DNA from: Equus caballus
Taxonomy: Eukaryota; Chordata; Mammalia; Perissodactyla; Equidae
Direction of reading: 5' to 3'
Length of the DNA stretch: 64,000 nucleotides
NCBI RefSeq assembly: GCF_041296265.1
Contig: NC_091686.1
Location: 35,190,501 to 35,254,500 of the forward strand
Shown: positions 55,101 to 64,000 of the stretch, one piece after another
How the letters are laid out: each line of letters opens with the position of its first letter
How positions within the stretch are numbered: position 1 is the first letter of the stretch
Made by a program: the position numbers and the translations under genes
Notes under the pieces: model-generated
Seen by the model: only the letters and a program-made list of their open reading frames with translations
What the model was told of the DNA's origin: nothing
The model's database searches: none

Positions 55101-57990
55101 GAGGCTGAGTCCCAGGCCTGCGCTTCCCGTCTAACTTCCTGATCTCATCTCCTGGGAGATTGCAAGACGGAAGATGCCAGACCATCTTCTGGGCCCACCA
55201 CAGCTTGGCATGCGGGGAAAGGTCCAAGAAGAGGGAGGTGTTGGTGAGGGAAGTGACGACGACGGCTGCAGCCCGGAGACCACGGGGTCTAGAGGAGCAA
55301 TCTCAGTTCCTCTTTAAAAACAAAGAAAGAGCAACATCTTACAGGATTCTAAAACAGCCGTCCTGGGGTCAAGGAAGGGCCCCTCACCACCAGGGCAGGG
55401 CACGCCCTGCCTCTGAGCCCCGACCCTCCTCAGGACCAGCTCGGGCGGCACCCTCCAGGCTCCCATGCAGTATTCATTCACAACACTTGGCAGCAGGCCA
55501 CCGCGTGGAAAATAACTAATTAGGCTCCAGTCACCTCCTGATCACCCCTCGCCCATCATGACGTGGGTGCACTCGGCCCCCTGCCAACACTCCCGGCCAA
55601 GGCACGCTGTCCTGGGCGGTGTCACACTGCCTCCTGGATGGGCTTGCCCTCAGGCTGCTGCTCCCGCATTTGTGGGCCCGCATGCCCTGTGCTTGACCCA
55701 GAGGAGAATGGCGGAAGCCCCCAAAGTGAACAGGTTAGCAGGTCAGAGTGAAATTCTGCATTTCCCCGAAGCCTGAGTCTCCACACAGCCGTGTCTTACC
55801 ATAGATGTTGAAATAAATCTCTGGCTCCGTTTCTACCTCTGGGCCAAGGCTTAGGGCAGAGAAAGACAACCCAAGGAATGGGAGAAAACATTTGCGAATC
55901 ATCTATCTGATAAGAAACTAGTATTCAGAATATATAAAGAACTCTTGCAACTCAACGATAAAAAAGACAAATAATACAATTTTTAAGTGGGCAAAGGATC
56001 CAAACAGACATTTCCCCAAAGAAGATATACTAATGGCCAATAAGTACAGGAAAAGATGCTCAACATCCTTAGCCATCAGGAAAGTGCAAACTAAAGCCAC
56101 AATGAGATGCCATGTCACACCCACTAGGATGGCAACAATTAAAATTAGACAATTACAAGTGTTGTGAGGATGTAGAGAAATGGGAAAGTGGAAGGGTTCC
56201 CACCCTCCACTCTCCCCTAACCCCACCATCTTCCACCCCAGTTACAAAATCGGCAAGCCAGGTTTCTGTCCTCCCAGAAATGAGGGCAGGGCAGTGACAG
56301 GCTAGGAGACAAACCCTGTCCAGGAGGCCAGTGCCAACCCCAGAGGGAGGGCAGGGGAGAGGCAGCCACGCTGGGTGCTCCTGATCCCTCACTTCTGCTA
56401 CCCCTTCCCCAGTCTTCCCCATAGCCTCTGGGTTGGCTCACTTTTTTATTCATTCTGTAGGTCAGATTCCTAGAAAAGACTTGTCGTCAGGGGTTCCCTA
56501 GGGAGGCCTAAAATGGCACTTATTTAAAAGGAGAGAGTGAGAGACCCCAGACCTAGCACCTCAGGTCTGTCCTGGGGTAACATCCTGGCAGAAAGGGTCA
56601 CCGTGGCCACCCAGCTCTCCAAAAGCTAGAGCCACAGTGAGGAGGAAGAGGATTGGGGAGGGGAAAGTAGAGGGGGAGAGAGAGGGGGAGAGGGGAGCAG
56701 AGAGTGCTAACGGGCTATGAGGCTGTTCTTGACAAACCATCAATCCTGGGCCTTCCTCAGCTGCTCAGACGTGCACATTCAGATGGTAAAGTGGGCTGCA
56801 CTGTATGACTGGGCTCTAGGCAATGTTTTTTAAACTTTTAAAACTATAATCCATGTAAATTAAATTTTCCATCATGTATATTCACATATATGTATATATC
56901 TGAAACAAAAGTTTCCCTTACCATAAGCGCTGCACTCTGATGGCTTCTGTTCTAGTTTATTTTATAAAATTGCTGGTGGTGACATTGAGTTGAGGAGCCA
57001 GTCCCAGGAGGCGCCCCCTAGTGGCAGTGGCCTCTGTGTTGATCCTGGGACTCCCTCCCCACTCCGGATCTGAGTGCACTAAAGGCTCGCAAGGGGCACC
57101 TGGCCTCCTCAGTGTCCCTCCTGTCCACTCCCTCTGAGTCACTGAGAAGTCCCCCAAAGGGTCTCTGCCCCAAGAAGCTGCTGAGCTGGGGGAATGGCGC
57201 TGACCATCTAGAGAGGCCTTTGTCCCAGGGACTTCTCATGTCCCTGTGCCTAGCAGGGAATGCAAAAGAGTGGCGAACGCTGGGTCCTGGAGGCTCATCT
57301 CCCCACTGTGCCACCGGGGGAGGACTGCAGCTGCTCAGCCCATCTGCCCCGGGCAACCCCCACTGGGGTGAGGAGAGGCAGAAGGGAAGGAGGCCCACAG
57401 GAGGGGTGAGAAGGCGTTGGGGGGCCCAGAGGAACGCTGGACGAGCTGAACCACTCTTCCCCTCCCCTCCGCTCACCACCCTAGCCAGGATGCTCTGGGG
57501 GAGCCCTCAGACGGCAGCCCTAGGTCGCCCTCCGTCTCTCTCCTCACCATCTGTGGGGGCATTCCCAAATCTCCTCCACCAGGAAGGCGGCTCGGGGATC
57601 CCCTTGGCTGGGATGGGGGCGCGAGGCCACAGGGGGAGAGCCCCCGAGTGACTGGGGGCCTGGAAACTTCTCTAAGTGGGGAGAGAATCCCCACCCGCTC
57701 TGCCCGACGAGCAAGTGGTTCCTGAAGTGGAAGAGGTGCCCGCGGGCTACCTACTCACCTCCAGCCCCAGGGTCTTGGCCGCCACCGCCATGCTGGCGAG
57801 CTGACTCCTCTCCTTCCACCTGGGACAGGTGTCCCAGTTCCCGGGGCCGCCCCTCCCGCCCGCCCCGCGGGAGCCCGAGCCCTGGGCGTGGCCTGGGGAG
57901 CGGGCATCCCCTACCTCTCTGGGTCTCCAGCCGCCCGTAGTTGGGGACCCTGTGGCCGAGGTGCGTTTTCACCAGGAAGGAGCGCGGCAT
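52179..57990 (-). CDS. SNAI3: snail family transcriptional repressor 3
   Basis: SNAI3 is a nuclear C2H2 zinc-finger repressor of the Snail family that binds E-box (CAGGTG-type) sites. Minus-strand exons are 57915-57990, 54453-55070 and 52179-52360, phases closing to 291 aa (human 292). The N-terminus [10 protein letters not shown] is the SNAG motif that recruits LSD1-CoREST-type corepressors. Residues 26-150 are poorly ordered and Pro-rich, with the conserved [21 protein letters not shown]. Five fingers follow: C153/C156/H169/H173, C184/C187/H200/H204, C210/C213/H226/H230, C238/C241/H254/H258, and a C2HC finger C266/C269/H282/C287. All ligands are intact. The intron between exons 2 and 3 falls in the linker after finger 3 (HTG|EKPY), as in other Snail genes. 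Intron 1 carries an L1 fragment, intron 2 a MaLR LTR. I cannot place the poly(A) site. Confidence 0.96.
53886..54325 (+). mobile_element. MaLR solo LTR fossil in SNAI3 intron 2
   Basis: Nearly full-length ERVL-MaLR (MLT1-type) LTR, forward on the plus strand and so antisense to SNAI3, ending about 130 bp before exon 2. No internal region. It is old and degraded. Confidence 0.88.
55866..56195 (+). repeat. L1 ORF2 fragment in SNAI3 intron 1
   Basis: GGGAGAAAACATTTGCGAAT, CAGAATATATAAAGAACTCT, GTGGGCAAAGGATCCAAACA, AAAGAAGATATACTAATGGC and CACAATGAGATGCCATGTCA match mammalian L1 ORF2 in order. It is truncated at both ends, with no intact frame, and antisense to SNAI3. Confidence 0.9.
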
Positions 57991-58420
57991 GCTGCCCTCG
58001 CGGCGCGGTCCCACTGCGTCCGCCGGGCGCCCGCGGGCCGCGGCCGGCAGGTGCCGGGAGGGCCAGGTTCATTAGCATAGCGCCCCGCCTCGGCCAACCA
58101 GCGCGCGGCGCTGCCGGGGCGGGGCCGCGGGGCGGGGCTTCGGGCCACGCCCAGGACAGGTGCGCGGCCGCGGGGGAGGGAGCGCGTGGCCGCCAGGTCC
58201 TCCCCACGGGACTTCGCTGGCGCGCGCCGCGAGTCACACCGACCCCTGGGACCTGGCGCACCCACCCACCGTGGACTAAAGGGCGGAGGTCAGGGCTGGT
58301 GGAAGCCGAGCCGGGCTGCCGTCCACACGGCGCGGGAGCGTGCGCCGAGCCCAGACTGAGAGAACCCTCCGGTCCGGCCGGGACACCCGCCCCACCTCCT
58401 GCGCAAACCCGCCTCGGTAG
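57740..58420. promoter_or_regulatory. SNAI3 promoter / CpG-rich region
   Basis: CpG-dense sequence around SNAI3 exon 1, with GC boxes (GGGGCGGGGC near 58113-58137). On the minus strand an octamer-like ATGCTAAT lies at 58071-58078, about 80 nt upstream of the ATG. No TATA box at a typical distance is seen. Confidence 0.65.
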
Positions 58421-59069
58421 GATGGATGAGCGCGAGCCCAGAAGTCTAAAGCTGACGCTGCTGACCAGCCATGGTGGTGACCAGGGAATCAGCCAGCCTA
58501 GGAAGCAGTGGCCCTTTCCTGGTGGGATGAAGGCCCAGAGCGTTCCCTCCCTCTGGGGACAATGCTTTAGGAGCTGGCCCCAGGCGTCCAGGAAGCTCGT
58601 TTGGTTGGGAGAAGGAACACAGCCTCCAATTCTGGAACTCGAGGGGGTTCTCACATGCCATTATGGGAGGTTTAATCAAAGACGGCAAAGCGTGTGCACC
58701 TGCAACAGCCTAGTCTGTGACCTGGGTGGCCATGTCCCTCCTTCTGTGTCCTTTGGAATCCTTAGTGCCACAAAGAGCTGGGAAAGTCAGGTCTGGGTAT
58801 CTGGTCCCTTTTGATGTGGACATTTCATGAGTTCAGGGATCAGATGGGGCCGTCTCTAGGTGGAGGGACACAGCCCCCACTAGCCCCCAAGAGCCCCTGG
58901 GCATTTCCACGGCTTCACAGCAGGCTTGACTTGCAGGGGGTGCCACATGACAGCCTGATGCTCTTTGCCAGCTGTGGGCTTGGGGGGGCAAGGTGGAGAC
59001 GGCAGTGAGTCTGCAGAAGAACCTGTGGAGAGACAGTGCGGAGGAAGGGCCATGTCACACAGTGTCTTA

Positions 59070-59135
59070 CGTTCCCACAGTTTTGCAAAGGACAAAACTG
59101 AGGCTCTAAGAGACTGTGGAATTGGGACCCAGGCC
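59070..59135 (-). repeat. MIR SINE remnant
   Basis: CAGTTTTGCAAAGGACAAAA and CTGAGGCTCTAAGAGACTG correspond to the antisense MIR core. It is short. Confidence 0.45.
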
Positions 59136-60575
59136 CACACTTCCAGCCTCACATGAGGTGTGTGTGCCCCTGTCTGTGGCTCAGTGAGGGAGCATGGAAG
59201 GACAGATGGTGCACTGCCGGGAGAAGGCGCGTGTCTCTTCTGTGGGCCGCGGCCTGGCACCACGCTGCCGAGAGTGTGGATTTCAGAGGACACGTGGCTG
59301 CCTTCTGCTTATTCACCTGTTCTGTGGCCTCGCAAGCTTCCTATTTATACCCTCTCTTCCTTCTCTCCCCCTCCTAGACATAGATAACACTTGCAAATAC
59401 CTGGGCCAACCCTCCACCACACTGTCCTTCCTCACCCAGCCGCCCATCATGTGGCCGCTGGCCAAGGTGACTGCCTTAATCCCCAGAGAGATGCTCACGT
59501 GATTCAGGGAGGCCAAGCACTCGGGGGAGAGCCCGCCGATCCCATCCTGGAAACACCCCAGGGGTCCCAAGGGTCCTTGGAGCACCTTTGGGGTCAGGGC
59601 TGTGAATTCCTTTCCCAGGGCTGCCTTTCCCAGATGACCCTACAGGGGAGTTTGAGGTCCCTACTGACTCTCAGAACTGCCCTCCTGTGGTCACGCGGAC
59701 TCACTGTCAGGCTGTGACTCACAGGGTCGTGTCCCGGCTGGACCTGAGGACAACCCACAGCGGAAAACCTCAGCGTCAGCCTTGTCCACGTCTCTGCAGC
59801 CCCAGAGGGGGGCTGTGGCTGTCCCCATCCGTTCTGCCCTGTGTCCTTCTGTCCTCAATTCGGCCGCTTTGCCTGGCGGTTAAGCCTCGTGCCCCACCGC
59901 CGTGGGAAACCCACTTCCCACCAGCTCCTAGAACTGCCTCTCTCTCAACCAGAGCAGACTCGTCGGGAACCAAGGTCCCCACTTTCCCTCAGAAACCACA
60001 GTGGGCTGCTTTTGACACCTAGGACCTTGGGGATGACAGCTTGCCCAGAACCAGGCTGCCAGATGGGGTGTGCTGTCCCAGAACCCAGGACAGATGGCTT
60101 CTCACACTGGGGGCACTAGCCATGGCAACAGCAGCCCCCTGTGTCAGTGTATAGAGCATTTATTGAGAGAGGTGGGTGTGGCTAGACGTCCTGATTTGGG
60201 GCAACCCCATGGCTGTCTAAGGCCATGGACTTGTGGAAACTTAGACTCAATGCTCCAGCTCCCAACATCCGACCAGTGTGTGCTTGGTCACCCCCAGTGA
60301 AGGGGAACTCATTACCACTTACAGCTGCTCATTCTATCTTGGGCCTGATTGTCAGAGGTGACACTGGTTCTTGAACTGGGGTTCAGTGGACACAGCCTGT
60401 GTGATATGGGGCTACTGACAGGAGACATTGTCCCTTCACACGCAGCTTGTAAGACAGGCCGTAGAGTTCTAGATACCTTAGGGCATGCCAGAGAAAGTGA
60501 CGGATGCTGAGGAGGGGCTCCTGGGGGCTGGGGCAGAAGAGGTGAGGACTGAGCAGGGGGCCAAGCAGGGATGAA

Positions 60576-60735
60576 CGGTGTGCATATGTGTGTCAGTATG
60601 TGTGCATGCATGTACGTGTGTGTGCAGGCCCATGTCCTGTATGATGTGCACACACAGCACACGCATGTGCGCAAGCATGTGCGCACGTGTATTTGTGTGT
60701 ACATCCATGTGTTTTGCGTGCATGCGTATGTGAGG
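60576..60735 (+). repeat. alternating purine-pyrimidine tract (TG/CA/CG)
   Basis: Long runs such as TGTGTGCATGCATGTACGTG and CACACGCATGTGCGCAAGC, with few breaks in the alternation. Composition favours Z-DNA. Confidence 0.85.
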
Positions 60736-61654
60736 TCTCAGGAGCTGTTTTGCGTGACACAGAGGTCAGGCATGAGTGGGTGAACCCAGGGACTTGAGGG
60801 GAGGGGTCCACATCTCGGTGCCCAGCTCCGCGCCCTGCCACATCCTCTCAGAGCTTCTTCTCTGTCCACACAGTGAACCAGCCCCTCGTCCCCCAGAGGT
60901 TGTTTGAGAGACTGGAAGGGTCACGTGTAGGTGGTTCTCTGTCACAGAGAGGGGCTGAACATCCCCATCTTGTTGATCTGCCCTTCCCAGAGTGTCTGCA
61001 CCTCAGCACACGGTCTCATGTGCACATGGTCAGTGTGCTGTGTTCTCTCACTCGGCCACCAGGGGGACGGAGACCAGCCAGGGGAGGCGTCTCGAACCTG
61101 TGCAGCAGCCTCCATCCGAAGAGCCTGAGTCCTGCCCAGGAGCATGCCCAGGACGCCAGGATGCACCTCCCGGGCCCGGCCTCCTGTTGACACGCAGCCA
61201 GCCCTGGGGCAGGCTACCAGAAGCCACTGACTGCAGGACCTGGAGTCCCTTCCAGGCACGTCCTGAAGGAGCCAGCTGCGAGTCTGTTGGGTCCAAAGGT
61301 GCCTTCTCCACTGGCCTGGCCCGCCGGCCACCATGTTCAGCAGATGCCTCTGCGGGAGCCCAGTTGGTTCTGTCTCCGGGCTGGGTCAGGGCAGTGGGTC
61401 AAACTCTCGAGGGGGCCCTCAGCGAGTCTGGCAGCAGCCGGTGGCTCCAGCACCCTCCAGAAACCCATGAGGCGGCTGAGAGCAGCCCTAAGGAGAGCTG
61501 CAGCTCCCAGCTCCCACCCCTTGGGGGCGGGTGGTCTTCCTTTCCAGGTGGCACCTTGCTGGAGCTCACGCCTAGCTGGCCCCAAAGAGAAGCGACTGCC
61601 CGGCTCCCGCGTCTCAGCGTGAACTGACAACAAGCTGAGGGCAGCGCTAGGGTC

Positions 61655-62095
61655 GACTCATGTCTCCTGAAGAGACGCTGCAGCCCTTACCCCTGCACCT
61701 GTGCTTGTGACCTTACCTGGAAACAGGGTCTTCGCAGGTGCAGTAAAGATGAAGTCATTGGGGTGGGCTCCAGACCAAGGACTGGTGCTCTCATAAAGGG
61801 GAAATTTGGACACAGACACACCCAGAGGGAAGATGACGTGAAGACACAGGGAGAACGTCTCGTGAGCCGACGGGTCAGAGTGGTGCAGCTACGAGCCGAG
61901 GAGCACCCGGGGCTGACGAGGAGCAGAGGGGAACGGACAGATGCTCCCTCACAGCCCTCAGAAGGAACCAGCCCTGCCAACAACTAGATCTCAGACTTCC
62001 GGCCTCCAGACTGTGGCAGAATAAGTTTCTCTTGTTGAAGCCACACAGCTGTGGTACTTTGTTACAGCCGCCCCAGGACGCTCATGCAGACAGTG
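61655..62095 (+). mobile_element. MaLR solo LTR fossil
   Basis: Nearly full-length ERVL-MaLR (MLT1-type) LTR, forward, with no internal region. It is old and degraded. Confidence 0.85.
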
Positions 62096-64000
62096 GCCTG
62101 GCCAAGAGGCTGCAGGCCTGGACTCGTCCTGATTTGCTGGGAGGGCCCAGCTGAAATGTGGCAGCTGTTGGTTCAAAAGGAGAACTAACCTCAGCCCTGC
62201 AAACCTGAGATGTGCTCAGTTTCTAGAAAGAGGCTGCATTGGTGCCGTTTGCAGCTCCCAATGCCCTCTTCTTGTGCCTGCCCGCCCCCCACCCCAGTGT
62301 TTCCAGAGGTTTGGTGTCATAGACTCCGCAAGGGAGGTGCAGGTCCACCTAGCAGCCTGGCCAGCGCCTGCCTCTTCTGCTCTTCCCTTGGAGAAGAGCC
62401 CAGACCGAGAGGGGCCAAGCGGCTGGCTGCACCTGCCATGGTCGGAGGAGCCAGGTCTGTTTTCAGCCGGCCAGCTGACTTTTTCCTTTGCTGAGGCCCA
62501 GGCTCCGGGTGCGACGCCAACCAGCTCACTGTGTGCTTCTGTTCGATCGTCTGAGAGTGCACCGTCAGAGATGCGCTCCTCGGGCTGGCTGTGCTAAGGC
62601 GCCTTTGGACCCTGCCTGTCCTTGTGAGTGAGGTTCAGGCTCCTCCCCCACCAGCATGTTTTGAGAGGGACTGAGGTGGGGAGCTTTGGTTTCTACCAGA
62701 GTCCTGGGAGGGAGTTCGGCGGCGTGGGGTGTCAGCACCGTGGGAGGATGGCCTCAGCAGCCTTTTCAGAGACGTCTAGGAGGGGCTGGCTCACCGGTGC
62801 CCCTGGGGCGTTGTGTCATGAGGACACACCCTCCCTCGAGTCGGATCCTGGGGCAGAGGCGTTTCCGGTTCCCCATAGATGCCTCGGGGCTTGTCTAGGT
62901 GCCCAGTAGGAGGAGCTGGCGCTGGGCCCAGCACAGGGTTTGGCCTATTTCCCCAGGGCTCGTGAGCCGAAATCAAGGGGGCCCTGTGTTAGATGACCTC
63001 CAAGAGATTAGGGGGCACGACTCTGCGTACCAGGCCCTTGACAGTTGCAGGCAAGCAGGGGGACTCACCATTGGTTTTGGCGCCAGGCACCTGTGCACTC
63101 TTGTGTTTCCCGAAAGGACTGGAGTCTTGCAAACCCCAGGCTGAGCCGAGCCCACCAGGAAGCCCCTCTGCAGTGGGTCTGCATGGCCTGGGCCCAGCCC
63201 CTCTGTGTCTGCCTGCTGTCGAGCGCTCCTGCAAGAGGGAAGGGCGAGATTTGCGGCCAGTTCTCAGGAGCCCCAGGGCTAATGAAGGAGCCCGGCCAGG
63301 GACAGGGGGCTCCATGCTCTGGGCATCCTGTCTTCAGGTAGGCTGGTCACCTGTCCCCTTCCTAACAGAGAAGGTCACAGGTACCCAGGGACCTGGAGGC
63401 ACTTTCTAGACAGCAGGGTGCATGTGGACTCCCTGCGCCGTTATGTAACATGAGAGGAAGGGCATGGCGCCCAGTTGCAGACACCCCACGGCATAGGGGC
63501 CGGGGCCCAGTGGATGTAGGACTGTCTGGCTGTGTGCTGTGGAGATCAGCGGCCTGGGATTGTCGATCCTTGCTTATGTCAGGGTAGAGGGAGACCCTGG
63601 CTTCCAGGAACTCCCAGACTGAAGTGTGTGGGTCCACGAGTCTGAGCCGCATCAAGGTCCCTGTGCAGCCCAGACGGGTTTCTGGAGGGAACCCCGAAGA
63701 GGGGCTGGACTGGGCTGAGGCTGTGCCCCCGCTGTGACCTGGGCCTCCTCATGCTCGCTGGGGCAGTCCCACCGGCCTGGGTTTCAGACATTTTCCTCTA
63801 CCTCGGATTTTATCCAAAGTGAAAGGGAGGATCTGCTGAGTTCCAGCTCGCACGTGTCCCCCACATGGTTCTAGGGCTCACTCTGATGCCCTCCCCTGGG
63901 CAGACTGTCCTGGACACTGAGTCACCCTGTGTCCCGTGTCCCCCATGTTGCCCCGTGTGTCTGTGTGGCCCCGTCTGGCCTGGGCCTGCAGTGGCAGGGA

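Larger units (their letters stand above)
58421..64000. other. region upstream of SNAI3
   Basis: About 5.6 kb with no exon that I can recognise. In human the next gene is RNF166 on the same strand, and its 3' end is evidently beyond the window. The stretch holds a MIR-like scrap (about 59075-59130), a TG/GC alternating tract (60576-60735) and a MaLR LTR fossil (61655-62095). In 62100-64000 I see nothing identifiable. Confidence 0.6.

Noticed and set aside
57888-58814. Plus-strand open frame of 308 codons over the SNAI3 promoter
   Set aside because: It is antisense to SNAI3 exon 1 in CpG-island sequence, with no recognisable domain. A long chance frame is expected at this GC content.
58421-64000. 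3' exons of RNF166 expected by synteny
   Set aside because: I looked for RING-type Cys/His patterns on the minus strand and saw none. The gene probably begins beyond the right edge.

Overview
The window is mammalian nuclear DNA. Five genes with GT-AG introns are readable by their exon-encoded proteins, in the order ZC3H18 (+), IL17C (+), CYBA (-), MVD (-), SNAI3 (-). This is the gene order of human 16q24. Nine SINEs carry the tRNA-derived head (starting GGGGCCGGCCCGGTGGCGCAG) and tail of the equine ERE family. That points to a perissodactyl, most likely a horse or other Equus, where this region should lie on chromosome 3. The species is an inference from the SINEs and synteny.

Layout: 1-8705 holds the last eight exons and the 3' UTR of ZC3H18. 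8706-13977 is intergenic. 13978-16165 is IL17C, with TATA box, three exons and an AU-rich 3' UTR. 16166-18400 is a short gap with a TG-rich tract. 18400-27870 is CYBA, six exons, with a CpG-rich promoter at 27640-28080. 28890-37400 is MVD, ten exons, and its first exon sits among three different minisatellites. 37700-52178 is a repeat-rich gap. 52179-57990 is SNAI3, three exons, and 58000-64000 is non-coding sequence beyond its promoter. Reconstructed proteins are 198 aa (IL17C), 194 aa (CYBA), 400 aa (MVD) and 291 aa (SNAI3). All have consistent splice phases and intact stops; ZC3H18 is seen only as its C-terminal ~356 residues.

The genes do not form a functional unit. ZC3H18 acts in nuclear RNA processing, IL17C is an epithelial cytokine, CYBA is the p22phox subunit of NADPH oxidases, MVD is a sterol-pathway enzyme and SNAI3 is a zinc-finger repressor. 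IL17C and CYBA both serve innate defence and are convergent neighbours, but nothing in the sequence shows co-regulation. Outside the genes I see ancient L1, L2-like and MIR remnants, five solo MaLR LTR fossils, ERE SINEs and microsatellites. I found no novel gene system. The most interesting non-standard structure is a 52-bp tandem array of NRF1-like sites upstream of MVD.
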